Shown: piece by piece, positions 54,377 to 63,470 of the stretch | Layout: each line of letters begins with the position of its first letter | How positions within the stretch are numbered: position 1 is the first letter of the stretch | DNA from: Candidatus Nitronereus thalassa | GTDB taxonomy: Bacteria; Nitrospirota; Nitrospiria; Nitrospirales; UBA8639 | NCBI RefSeq assembly: GCF_032191465.1 | Contig: NZ_JAQOUE010000001.1 | Location: 930,001 to 994,000 of the forward strand | Length of the DNA stretch: 64,000 nucleotides | Reading direction: 5' to 3' | Made by a program: the position numbers and the translations under genes | Notes under the pieces: generated by a model | Database searches by the model: none | Seen by the model: only the letters and a program-made list of their open reading frames with translations | Told to the model about the DNA's origin: nothing

Positions 54377-54534
54377 TTTTTAGATTGGAAATCTTGAGTT
54401 TACTAAGGAAAGAGGTAGATGGAAGCTTAGACAACGAAACCCTAAGTTGGTGGGACTATATAATCATACAAACCAAGCAGGTAACCACTAGTACTTCCCT
54501 TTATTAATGACTAGTAATTAACCGACATCAATGC

Positions 54535-56259
54535 TTACATCGCAAATTGTGCTTCATAAAGAAGTCGATACAATCCATCTTGATTCACAAGATCGGCATG
54601 CGTTCCTTCCTGTTCCAGACGGCCTCGATTTAAGACGAGAATACGATCAACCTGTTGAAGCGTGGAAAGCCTGTGTGCGATCACAATAGTAGTCCGACCT
54701 TGCGTCAACACATCCAAGGCTTCTCGAATTTGCACTTCGGTTTCCGTGTCAATATTTGAGGTGGCTTCATCGAAAATAACCACAGAAGGATCTTTCAGAA
54801 GCACACGCGCAATCGCAATCCGTTGTTTTTGCCCCACCGAAAGCTTAACCCCTCGTTCACCAATCCATGTGTCATACTTATCCGGCAATTCCAAGATAAA
54901 GTCATGCGCTCGGGCGGCCATCGCCACCGCCTCGATTTCAGATTGGGTTGCTTCCGGATTACTATAGGCCAGGTTCTCGCGCACTGTCCCGTTAAATAAA
55001 AAGGGTTCTTGTTGCACGAGACCAATTTGATTTCTCACAAACGTTAACGGCAAATCTCGGACATCAGTTCCTCCCAACGAAACAAACCCATCCGTTACAT
55101 CATAAAACCGTAGGATCAATTTAATGAGAGTGCTTTTCCCTGCACCACTGGGTCCAACCAATGCGACCCGCTGCCCCGAAGGGATCGTGACATTAATGCC
55201 ATTCAACACTGGAACATCGGGACGGTAAGCAAAACGAACATCGTTTAACTCTACCGTTCCGTTAAGTTTTCCTCGGGGAGCTTGAACGCCGGGACGATCT
55301 ATGACATCTGGCTCCGTATCGAGGATATCAAAGATGCGTTCACTCGCAGCAAGCGCATGCTGCAGCAGATGATTCACCGAATGGATTTGGTTAATGGGCA
55401 CATAAAACAGGGCGAGATAAGAAACAAACATCACCAATTCACCAATCGATAACCGGCCCGCAGCCACTTCGCTTGGCCCCACCCAGAGCACAAAGACCGT
55501 CCCCAAACTGCCAATGAAAATCATTCCGGGAGAATACACTGACCACAGCAGCATGGCTTTTAAAGTGCTCACATTGACTGCCTGACTTTTTTGGTCGAAT
55601 CGTGCACGCTCAAAGTCGTGCCGATTAAATCCCATGGTTTCACGGATACCGGACAACGCATCTTGCAGGTAAGCACTTAAGTCCGCGGTGTTTTTTCGAA
55701 TCTCATGATAATAGCCATGCACTCGCCGAGAGAACGTTACCGCCGAAATGGCCAAAATGGGAATCGGGATCAGAGCACATAAGGCAAGCTTCCAATTCAG
55801 CGTAAACAGAAGCACGGTAATCCCCACAAGAGTGAGAGTGGCCGTCAACATACTCTCTAGCCCATCAATAAAAATCCGCTCGACATGTTCAGTATCACTC
55901 ATGACCCGCGACATAATCTCACCGGTTGACCGGTTTTCATAAAAGCTGATTGACAAACATTGCAGTGCATGAAAGACCTGCTGACGCAATTGAAAAATGA
56001 CCCGTTGCTCAAGAATATTATTAAAACGGATCCGAAGAGAGTTCAGGAAGTTTTTCAGCCCATACGCTAATATGACCCCACCCAGTACCCACGGGAGCAA
56101 TTCATTTCGCTCGGCTTGGATCACATCATCGATAATGACTTTAATCAACCACGGGGGAAGAAGATCAAAAATCGTGGTCAGCATGGCAAAGGACAGGGTG
56201 GTCAGGACTAAACCACGATGGGGACGAAGATAGCCAAGGGTACGAAAAAGAGAGTTCAC
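54535..56259 (-). CDS. MsbA-like ABC exporter (permease-ATPase fusion)
   Basis: A 574-residue half-transporter: six membrane segments in residues 15-290, then an ABC ATPase with GPSGAGKST, signature LSVGQKQRIAIARVLL and VIFDEATSNID. The layout is that of lipid-A/multidrug exporters of the MsbA/LmrA group. The start is a GTG at 56257-56259 with no better ATG nearby. Cargo cannot be read from sequence; it is not next to the peptide cluster, and its ATPase signature (LSVGQ) differs from that of the cluster's exporter. Confidence 0.9.
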   Translation of the reverse strand: MNSLFRTLGYLRPHRGLVLTTLSFAMLTTIFDLLPPWLIKVIIDDVIQAERNELLPWVLGGVILAYGLKNFLNSLRIRFNNILEQRVIFQLRQQVFHALQCLSISFYENRSTGEIMSRVMSDTEHVERIFIDGLESMLTATLTLVGITVLLFTLNWKLALCALIPIPILAISAVTFSRRVHGYYHEIRKNTADLSAYLQDALSGIRETMGFNRHDFERARFDQKSQAVNVSTLKAMLLWSVYSPGMIFIGSLGTVFVLWVGPSEVAAGRLSIGELVMFVSYLALFYVPINQIHSVNHLLQHALAASERIFDILDTEPDVIDRPGVQAPRGKLNGTVELNDVRFAYRPDVPVLNGINVTIPSGQRVALVGPSGAGKSTLIKLILRFYDVTDGFVSLGGTDVRDLPLTFVRNQIGLVQQEPFLFNGTVRENLAYSNPEATQSEIEAVAMAARAHDFILELPDKYDTWIGERGVKLSVGQKQRIAIARVLLKDPSVVIFDEATSNIDTETEVQIREALDVLTQGRTTIVIAHRLSTLQQVDRILVLNRGRLEQEGTHADLVNQDGLYRLLYEAQFAM

Positions 56260-56418
56260 GAAAGGTACGTCCGCCTATATTAAAAACACACGATTAATCT
56301 TTTCTGCGAGTTGGCAGACATGCCTCACTACACACTGAGTGATGACTTATGCCTCCCGTCTTGAGGAACAACTGAATGAAGGAACTCCGAGCTGAAAGAG
56401 GAAACTCATGAAAAGAAT

Positions 56419-56949
56419 TTAGATCACGGTAGCCGACTCTTCCTTCCAGTACGAGTCAAACTCCTGCAATTGAGTGAGTGTTGAAAGATTGGTCATCCGA
56501 TCCAGAAACACCTTACCAATCAAATGATCCATCTCATGTTGGATGCACACACCGTAAAGGCCGGTGACTTCAAAATCCAGTGCCTGGCCATGTCGATCCA
56601 ACGCCTCGACGCGGATAGAGGAAGGACGAGTCACTTTTCCCCGCAGACCATCGACACTTAAGCAGCCCTCCCACATCTCCACCTGTTCGGGACCATAAAA
56701 AACAATTTTTGGATTGATCAACACGGTTTCAGGGAAACCAGACTCTCCTTCACAACCCATGACCACCAATTGTTCCGACCGTGAAACCTGTGGAGCTGCT
56801 AACCCAATGCCATCATTTTCATACATGGTTTCAAACATATCATCGATGAATTGCTGGAACGCAGACGTCATGATGACATCCGGCGAAATGGGTTTCGCAA
56901 TTTTTCGCAAAACCGGATTCCCAATTTTGGCTATGGGCAACACCGCCAT
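56419..56949 (-). CDS. def: Peptide deformylase
   Basis: A 176-residue metalloenzyme that removes the formyl group from new proteins. All three family motifs are present: GIGLAAPQ at residues 47-54, EGCLS with the metal Cys at 94-98 and HEMDH with two metal His at 138-142. The ATG at 56949 follows GAGGAG; the longer frame to 56988 includes the ribosome site itself and is rejected. It stands alone in the minus direction about 160 bases from the exporter gene. Confidence 0.95.
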   Translation of the reverse strand: MAVLPIAKIGNPVLRKIAKPISPDVIMTSAFQQFIDDMFETMYENDGIGLAAPQVSRSEQLVVMGCEGESGFPETVLINPKIVFYGPEQVEMWEGCLSVDGLRGKVTRPSSIRVEALDRHGQALDFEVTGLYGVCIQHEMDHLIGKVFLDRMTNLSTLTQLQEFDSYWKEESATVI

Positions 56950-57051
56950 GATTTTCTCCTCTTCAAGAAGGTGAGTCCCTATAATCAAGACCTCACCATA
57001 TTTTTTTGTGGTTTTACGATTGGCAAATTGATCGGAACACAGTACAGACGT

Positions 57052-57852
57052 TTAGGATATGGGTTTCTCTGATGGAGAATTTGGGGAATTTTCCCGATTT
57101 TGCAAGGCGGTCTCCCACCAGTCTTTCCATTCCAGAGCCCATTGTTTTCGCTGCTCTTGTGTTGACCCTTGCCAATCATGAGGCTTTCCCGAAAAACGTG
57201 TTAATCGCCAAAATGATTCCAGGGCAGTGACCGCCACATATCGCTCGGAATCCCCAAGCAATTGGATCAACAGAGGGGGAATTTCCGTATCGCGGACGTA
57301 GCGTGACAAAAATGCCACGGCTCGACGCATGGTATCATTTTTATCATTCACAATAGTTTGCAACGCCGGAATGGATTGAATAGGATCCAACTTCACCGAC
57401 ACCCGAAGAGCACGTTCACGCACTCGGGTCATCTCATCCAGATCCAGAGCCGTTTCTATTAAGTTCGGAACCGCCTCGGGAGATTTAATCATGGACAATG
57501 TTTCAATCGCATTATATCGAAGCCTCGTACCAGGAAGTTTCAGCGCCTTCACCAACACCGGCACCACTGGCTTCCCAAGATGCACAAACTCTCCCATGAT
57601 ATAGAGCTCTTGTTGCCCTTCCAAAAGAGGCAGCAAGGCTTCGGCGCGTTTTAATTCGGCTTCTGACAATACATCGGGAGCTGGTGTAGCCTTTGGGATT
57701 TCCGGAAATTCCGGTTCTGGTGGGGCCTCATAGGGAATTTGAACTAGAATAATTCTCCCATTGGACGAACTCTCCCACGCCAAGCCCCCCGCAGGAGCAC
57801 TGAAAACTATTCCCAACACACAACTCAAAAGTACCAAAGATGGAATTTTCAT
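57052..57852 (-). CDS. Exported HEAT-repeat protein
   Basis: A 266-residue protein with a signal peptide (hydrophobic residues 5-20, ending at GGLA), a Pro-rich linker (PPEPEFPEIPKATPAP) and about four HEAT-like helical repeats from residue 95 to 225 (KPVVPVLVKALKLPGTRLRYNA and similar). The ATG at 57852 has GAGGAG nine bases upstream; an in-frame ATG at 57861 lies directly on the ribosome site. HEAT repeats mediate protein contacts; no enzyme motif is seen. The partner is unknown. Confidence 0.72.
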   Translation of the reverse strand: MKIPSLVLLSCVLGIVFSAPAGGLAWESSSNGRIILVQIPYEAPPEPEFPEIPKATPAPDVLSEAELKRAEALLPLLEGQQELYIMGEFVHLGKPVVPVLVKALKLPGTRLRYNAIETLSMIKSPEAVPNLIETALDLDEMTRVRERALRVSVKLDPIQSIPALQTIVNDKNDTMRRAVAFLSRYVRDTEIPPLLIQLLGDSERYVAVTALESFWRLTRFSGKPHDWQGSTQEQRKQWALEWKDWWETALQNRENSPNSPSEKPIS

Positions 57853-58036
57853 TTCCAACATCTCCTCAATTTCATCGCTAGTTTCTTCACCTCCTTTAGT
57901 CTAGTGGGTAACCCTGAGACTGGTCAAGAGAGAGGACAAGAAACGTCTTGCGGGATGTGTGTGAAAAATATAAGGAATACTTTTTCCAATACTTCGAGCT
58001 TCCCACATTGCGCTTTACGTTTCCCCACATGCCAAC

Positions 58037-59140
58037 TCAATGTACTTTGAGCTCTGTCCAAGCCCGGTCATAATATCGGATAGCCTCACCAGTATCGACC
58101 ATCCACTCCATTCGATCAATCACCTCTTGGGGAGGATATACCGCAGGATTATTTCTTACAGATGGAGCAACGAGACTTTTGACCAATCGATTCGCGGATG
58201 CAAAAAGCAGTCGTTCCGAAGTGGCATGAGCGACTTCGGTCTCAATGAGATAGTCAATAAACTTCCAGGCCATCGATTTACGCGATGATGATTCCAGTAC
58301 CACCAAGCAATCTGTCCAGATGGTTCCGCCTTCCTGAGGAACCACATATTGAATTGACGGGCGCTCCTGCATGGCCCGAGCCACCGGACCTCCCCAAGCA
58401 TGGGCCAACACAATATCTCCCGACACCAATAGATGATCGAAAGTTTCACTCGTATACATTCTCACTAACGGTTTTTGTGCGATAAGTTTTTGTTTAGCTT
58501 GTTCAATTCGCATAGGATCCTGACTATTCAAGGAATACCCCAATGATCGCAGGGCCATTCCGAACACTTCCCGCTGATCATTGAGCATACTGATTCGCCC
58601 TTTGAACCGGGAATCCCACAAAATGTCCCAACTCCTGGGCGGTTCGTCGATCACGTCGGAATCGTATCCAATACCTACTGTGCCCCAGAAATAAGGCACG
58701 GCATATTCTTGCGCAGGGTCAAAGGGAAGTTTCTTAAGAAAGGTTTCAATAAATTGAATATTCGGAATTTTTTGGTGATCCAACTTCGCCAGCAAACCCT
58801 GGTGCGCCATGATGGAGACCATAAAATCTGAGGGAACTACCACATCATATCCCGACATTCCGCTCTGCACTTTCGCTAACAACTCTTCATTGCTACTAAA
58901 GGTATCGACCACCACCGTGATTCCGGTTTTCGCCTTAAAGCCATCGAGAAGGACTTGGTCAACATAATCTGACCAGGTAAAGTAATATAGTTTTTTCTCT
59001 ATCGCGTTTTGTGAGGTTTCACTAACTGAAGAAGAATCAACAGATGGACCACATCCTGCCACGCCACCGAAAAAAATGGGAAGCGTCATGGCCAGCATAC
59101 CCATTTTTCTTAATGCCATCTTGAAGAAACAGCCCACCAT
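58037..59140 (-). CDS. potD: Spermidine/putrescine-binding lipoprotein
   Basis: A 367-residue periplasmic binding protein of the PotD family. Lipobox GVAGC with Cys30 shows membrane anchoring. KLYYFTWSDYVDQVLLDGF at about residue 50, GYDVVVPSDFMV and PYFWGTVGIGYDSD are PotD motifs for polyamine binding. It completes the potABCD operon as the last gene, 11 bases after potC. The ATG at 59140 is the first of several possible starts. Substrate could be putrescine or spermidine. Confidence 0.92.
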   Translation of the reverse strand: MVGCFFKMALRKMGMLAMTLPIFFGGVAGCGPSVDSSSVSETSQNAIEKKLYYFTWSDYVDQVLLDGFKAKTGITVVVDTFSSNEELLAKVQSGMSGYDVVVPSDFMVSIMAHQGLLAKLDHQKIPNIQFIETFLKKLPFDPAQEYAVPYFWGTVGIGYDSDVIDEPPRSWDILWDSRFKGRISMLNDQREVFGMALRSLGYSLNSQDPMRIEQAKQKLIAQKPLVRMYTSETFDHLLVSGDIVLAHAWGGPVARAMQERPSIQYVVPQEGGTIWTDCLVVLESSSRKSMAWKFIDYLIETEVAHATSERLLFASANRLVKSLVAPSVRNNPAVYPPQEVIDRMEWMVDTGEAIRYYDRAWTELKVH

Positions 59141-59151
59141 TCTTGATTCCT

Positions 59152-59919
59152 TTATTTTCGTTGCAACACCAACGACACCCCAATGAACAACATGGAAACT
59201 GTGACCAAAACCGCAGAAAGCGCATTAATTTCAGGGGTAATCCCGGTTCGCATCATAGAAAAAACTTTGAGAGGCAGAGTCGTGGCTCCAGGTCCGGTCG
59301 TAAAAAAGGTTACCACAAAATCATCCAAAGATAGGGTAAAGGCCATCAAACCTGCACCCCAAATAGCTGGACGAAGCAATGGAAAAGTGACGTAGATAAA
59401 GGCTTGCCACGGAGTTGCACCCAAATCGCGAGCGGCGGCGTCCCAGACGGGGTTAATTTTCCGAAGCCTCGCTCGCAATACCATAATCACCAAGGGCAAA
59501 TTAAACACACAATGACCAATGATCACCGTGGTTAAGCCAAGGGGCCATTTGATAAGAACAAAGAACAATAATAGAGCTACGCCTAACATTATTTCTGGAA
59601 TAACCAGGGGAAGCAGGAGGATTCCTTCGACTAAGGGCTGTCCCATAATTCGCCTCCGTTCCAATATCACAGCGGAGCCAATGCCCAGCATCAACGACAC
59701 CAAGGTGGACACTCCTCCAATCACTAATGAATGGCGAGTGGCTAGCCACAAGGAGTGATCTCCGGCTAATTGTCGGTACCAATATAGAGAGCCACCCTCC
59801 CAAACCACAGACATTTTTGAGACATTAAAGGAAAAAACAAGAATGACCAGAATAGGGCCATATAAAAATAACAAGGTCCCTACACTCAATCCCCGAAGCC
59901 ACTTCGAGCGGGAAGTCAT
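59152..59919 (-). CDS. potC: Spermidine/putrescine ABC transporter permease
   Basis: A 255-residue permease with six membrane segments and the cytoplasmic EAA loop (DAAARDLGATPWQAF...). VFSFNVSKMSVVWEG after the first helix is characteristic of PotC. The ATG at 59919 overlaps the potB stop (ATGA) and is chosen over the longer frame from 60015, whose extra residues overlap potB. It pairs with PotB and the PotA ATPase for polyamine import. Confidence 0.93.
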   Translation of the reverse strand: MTSRSKWLRGLSVGTLLFLYGPILVILVFSFNVSKMSVVWEGGSLYWYRQLAGDHSLWLATRHSLVIGGVSTLVSLMLGIGSAVILERRRIMGQPLVEGILLLPLVIPEIMLGVALLLFFVLIKWPLGLTTVIIGHCVFNLPLVIMVLRARLRKINPVWDAAARDLGATPWQAFIYVTFPLLRPAIWGAGLMAFTLSLDDFVVTFFTTGPGATTLPLKVFSMMRTGITPEINALSAVLVTVSMLFIGVSLVLQRK

Positions 59920-60764
59920 GGTTTCCCCCAGAGTTTTTGACCTTGAAAAACCGGAACACTCACTACTAGCACCAATCCCATTAACAAAAAGGAAATGGCC
60001 GAGCCAAAGGGCCAATCCCGTACAACCAAAAACTCATGTTGAATGAGCGTCCCAAGCATCATGCTCTGCCCGCCTCCCAATAAATGAGGAGTAATAAATG
60101 CGCCCAATGATGGAATAAACACCAGGATACATCCAACGACGATACCTGGTTTTGCCAAAGGCATCACCACATAGCGAAGCACTGACCAGCGACTTGCATA
60201 CAAATCAGCGGCAGCCTCCTCGAAGGAAGGGCTAATCCGTTCAATGGCGACATACAACGGCAGGATCATAAACGGTAGGTACCCGTACACTAATCCAATA
60301 AATACCGCACCATTGGTATATAACAAATCAAGTGGGACATCGATGATGTTCAAATGCAGAAGCACTGTATTGAACAAGCCTTCAGTCCTGAGCAGAAACA
60401 TCCACGCATACGTGCGCACGAGGAAGTTCGTCCAAAAAGGAATCATCACCAGTATCAACAGTATCGTCTGCATTCGAGCGGACGATCTGGCCATCACCAT
60501 GGCCAACGGAAATCCTGCCACCAAACAGACGAGAGTGGTCGCCCCTGCGAGGACCAATGAACGCCCATAAATATTCCAATATAAGGGGTCAGCTAGACGC
60601 TGATAATTCTCAAATGTCATCGTCCATTCAATACCCCCGTATAACCCACGAGAGGCCAAACTCACGCCAAACATGAGGAGCAAGGGAAGACAGAAAAAAA
60701 CCCCCAAAACAAGGAGTGTAGGAAACAGAAGCCATGATTGTGGGCGAAAAGGAGAGATGTTCAT
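59916..60764 (-). CDS. potB: Spermidine/putrescine ABC transporter permease
   Basis: A 282-residue permease with six membrane segments, the first at about residues 12-32. TYAWMFLLRTEGLFN and the EAA-loop segment EEAAADLYASRWSVLRYV are typical of PotB. It follows potA by 47 bases and overlaps potC by four. Start at the ATG at 60764. Confidence 0.93.
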   Translation of the reverse strand: MNISPFRPQSWLLFPTLLVLGVFFCLPLLLMFGVSLASRGLYGGIEWTMTFENYQRLADPLYWNIYGRSLVLAGATTLVCLVAGFPLAMVMARSSARMQTILLILVMIPFWTNFLVRTYAWMFLLRTEGLFNTVLLHLNIIDVPLDLLYTNGAVFIGLVYGYLPFMILPLYVAIERISPSFEEAAADLYASRWSVLRYVVMPLAKPGIVVGCILVFIPSLGAFITPHLLGGGQSMMLGTLIQHEFLVVRDWPFGSAISFLLMGLVLVVSVPVFQGQKLWGKP

Positions 60765-60811
60765 TGTAAAGCTACTGGATTGGTCAGGTATCCATCTATA
60801 AGGAAAAGAAA

Positions 60812-61936
60812 CTATTGTGGAAAAAGTAGTCCGTGTTGCACTCCCCAGCGAACGAATGCCTTTTCACCAGGACGAAACCGTGCTGCACGATCATCATGAA
60901 CCGGTCCCTGCACGGTCCACGATACGTGGGGAGCCACAGTTATTACGTACTGCATAGCTTCGCCAAGGTAAAAAGCCTGATCAATTTGAGATTCTAGACA
61001 ATTTTCACCAAATCCACATTCGTTTTTGCGAGACAACGTCAGCTGTTCTGGTCTAAGAATCATGACTGATTTTCTTCCAGCCAGGGTCCGAGAGGTGTGC
61101 GGGATCCGCATGGAGGGAAGGTCATATGATTGGAATAGACTATGACTATCATGGGTTAATATCACTTCACCTTCCAGCCTATTGGACCGACCGACGAATT
61201 CGGCTACAAACAATGAACTCGGTTGAGCATACAAATCTTCAGGCTTTCCAATTTGCATCAGTCGCCCTTCGTTCAGTACCGCGACCCGATCGGACATGAA
61301 GAGGGCCTCGGCTTGATGATGAGTCACACAAATAAAGGTGCCCCCTACTTGGGCCTGAATGTACTTCAACTCTCGTTGCATATCCTGACGAAGTTGTTGG
61401 TCGAGAGCCCCTAGCGGCTCATCCAAAAGAATCACGGCCGGGCGATTGACCAACGCTCTCGCCAATGCTACACGCTGTTGCTCCCCTCCTGATAATTCCG
61501 AAGGCAACCGCCCCCCTTTGTTCGGCAACTGAACAATATCCAACACGCTGCCAACTCTCTCTACAACCTCAGCACCCGCCACACCTTGCATGCGCAACCC
61601 GAAAGCCACGTTATCCCAAACGGTCATGTGAGGAAATAATGCATAATCCTGAAAGACCGTGTTCACCGGACGTCGATTTGGAGGCAACCCCTTCATTGAT
61701 TGTCCATTGACAAAAATATCGCCTTCGTCTGGCTGTAAAAGGCCAGCAATCAATCGTAGGGTCGTAGTCTTTCCTGACCCACTGGGACCTAAAATGGAAA
61801 AGAATTCGTTATTTCGTACATCAAAGGAAAGACCATCTACCGCCAACGTATCCCCATGATGTTTCGTAAGCGCCTCGACTTGAACGATGGGATTATTATC
61901 TGAGGGCATATTTAAATTCTCGGGGTCAGCCTTCAT
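60812..61936 (-). CDS. potA: Spermidine/putrescine ABC transporter ATP-binding protein
   Basis: A 374-residue ATPase: Walker A GPSGSGKTT at residues 50-58, signature LSGGEQQRVALARAL, Walker B VILLDEPLGALD, and a C-terminal TOBE-type regulatory domain from about 245 (VGRSNRLEGEVIL). It is the first gene of the potABCD operon; the upstream 195 bases to the MITE-like element probably contain the promoter. An in-frame ATG nine codons in is an alternative start. Confidence 0.93.
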   Translation of the reverse strand: MKADPENLNMPSDNNPIVQVEALTKHHGDTLAVDGLSFDVRNNEFFSILGPSGSGKTTTLRLIAGLLQPDEGDIFVNGQSMKGLPPNRRPVNTVFQDYALFPHMTVWDNVAFGLRMQGVAGAEVVERVGSVLDIVQLPNKGGRLPSELSGGEQQRVALARALVNRPAVILLDEPLGALDQQLRQDMQRELKYIQAQVGGTFICVTHHQAEALFMSDRVAVLNEGRLMQIGKPEDLYAQPSSLFVAEFVGRSNRLEGEVILTHDSHSLFQSYDLPSMRIPHTSRTLAGRKSVMILRPEQLTLSRKNECGFGENCLESQIDQAFYLGEAMQYVITVAPHVSWTVQGPVHDDRAARFRPGEKAFVRWGVQHGLLFPQ

Positions 61937-62131
61937 GAGTGGGAAAAGACGGTCGATTCTAGGTTCTCAAGAAAATTTATGTCAAATCAATCACTTCTGA
62001 CTGTCTTTCGTCCACTCACTTTTTGATTTTCACTCTATGGCCTTCATCCATTGACCATGATCCGAAAATCCTTCACAAGGGGTCACATTCTTTCCTCTCG
62101 AGACATGGAATGTTAAAATTAGGAAATTTTT

Positions 62132-62314
62132 AGGGCATCTCTAAAAACCAGGTTTTTTTGTAAGGGCAAGGAAGCCACGCGCGCAACACCGAAGTGTATA
62201 GGCGAATACATGAGGGCGCACGACACGAAGAACGCCAAGTTTGTGCCCGCCGAAGGCTGTAAGCACATGGATGACACAGCCATCAGGGAACAGGACGGTT
62301 TTTAGAGGTGCCCT
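62132..62314. mobile_element. MITE-like element with 18-bp terminal inverted repeats
   Basis: Left end AGGGCATCTCTAAAAACC (62132-62149) and right end GGTTTTTAGAGGTGCCCT (62297-62314) are inverted repeats with one mismatch in 18. The 183-bp element has no transposase gene, and its ends look like those of IS5-type elements. It is inserted 27 bases before the ribosome site of the cupredoxin-like gene. A target duplication is not clear (TTTA/TTTT-like flanks). Confidence 0.8.
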
Positions 62315-62348
62315 TTTGAAATTGTTAGCGATTGCGAAGGAGGAACGT

Positions 62349-63260
62349 ATGCAATTGGGGATTTTTACTCTGGGTCTTGTTCTCACAATCAGTCTGGGAA
62401 CGGGAACTGGTTGGACCTATGAAGAAATTTCCGTCACTGATGGAGGAACATTAACCGGAAAAATCACGCTTAAAGGAGACGTGCCAAAACCCAAGGGATA
62501 CAATTTAGTCACCTTACCCGACGCAGTGTATTGTGGTCGGATTTCCACAGGAACTGGATGGCGCCTCCTACAACCTTTTGTCATCGGTCCTGAGGGCGGA
62601 TTCAAAAATGTCGTTGTCTACCTTCAAAATATCAAACAGGGAAAATCCTTCGATTATACACCACCGCTCATTGAGGCCATCGATTGTAAATTTGAGCCCT
62701 ATATTAGTGTGGTTCGTGACCGCCAAGGTATTAAGGTCGTGAACAAAGACCCTGTCTTCCATGATATTCAAGGCTATGAAACCTCAAAACGTGGCGCCAG
62801 AGTTCTGTTTAACACTCCGCTGCCCATGAGTAAACGGCTGCGTCAAAAAGATTTCCTAGATGGAAAAACCGTGAAGAATCGAGCAGGGAAAGTCATAACA
62901 CAACCCATCAAAATGGGAAAAGGCCGTAACTTGTTTGTCATGCAGTGTGGGTTTCATGCCTACATGGAAAGCTGGGCTTTTGTGGCTGCCAATCCCTACT
63001 ATTCGCTGAGTGCCGCGGATGGATCATACTCCATCTCAAACATTCCACCTGGAACCTACAAAGTCCTCGTCTGGCACCCAATGGTAAATGAAGAATTCAC
63101 AGTCACCCTCGAGGCAAAGGGAACCACGGAATTACCTATTGAAATCGATGCACCCAGGGGCCGGCTATACGCCAATGAAGTAAGTGAGGGAACGAGGTTT
63201 GGGGTAGAATTATTGGGCGAATCAACAATCAAGCCCACGGTGGAACTGCAAACCTATTAA
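62349..63260 (+). CDS. Exported cupredoxin-like protein with carboxypeptidase-regulatory-like domain
   Basis: A 303-residue protein with a signal peptide (hydrophobic residues 4-20, ending TGTGW). A beta-sandwich with GGTLTGKITLKGDVPKP and a cupredoxin-like region follow, with KVVNKDPVFHDIQ (possible His ligand) and QCGFHAYMESW (Cys, His and Met in ligand-like spacing). A C-terminal carboxypeptidase-regulatory-like segment (ADGSYSISNIPPGTYKVLVWHP) comes last. This fits periplasmic copper-binding or electron-transfer proteins. The ATG at 62349 follows GGAGGAAC; the frame from 62241 runs through the MITE. Redox role is inferred. Confidence 0.75.
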   Translation: MQLGIFTLGLVLTISLGTGTGWTYEEISVTDGGTLTGKITLKGDVPKPKGYNLVTLPDAVYCGRISTGTGWRLLQPFVIGPEGGFKNVVVYLQNIKQGKSFDYTPPLIEAIDCKFEPYISVVRDRQGIKVVNKDPVFHDIQGYETSKRGARVLFNTPLPMSKRLRQKDFLDGKTVKNRAGKVITQPIKMGKGRNLFVMQCGFHAYMESWAFVAANPYYSLSAADGSYSISNIPPGTYKVLVWHPMVNEEFTVTLEAKGTTELPIEIDAPRGRLYANEVSEGTRFGVELLGESTIKPTVELQTY

Positions 63261-63353
63261 GGAAAAATTCTCGGGAAGGAAATAATCTCCTATATTCTTG
63301 ACCTTTCTACACGAATTTCTTGGTCCCGCATAAATCATTTTCAAGAAAAAAGA

Positions 63354-63394
63354 GGATTGCCGTAACACCAAGGCGGCAATCCCCTTCCTTTTTT
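63354..63394. terminator. Bidirectional terminator between convergent genes
   Basis: Stem GGATTGCCG (63354-63362) and CGGCAATCC (63374-63382) with an 11-base loop is followed by TTCCTTTTTT on the plus strand and, on the minus strand, by CTCTTTTTTC. It lies between the convergent ends of the cupredoxin-like gene and the gene at the right edge. Confidence 0.85.
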
Positions 63395-63470
63395 GAAATA
63401 CTTGTGCAAATACTCTCTAAACGCCACTTCCTATCCGACCGATTCCAAATTTCTGTTTATCTTCTGAACA

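Noticed and set aside
62141-62386. 81-codon minus-strand frame across the MITE-like element.
   Set aside because: It spans both terminal inverted repeats and has no transposase features.
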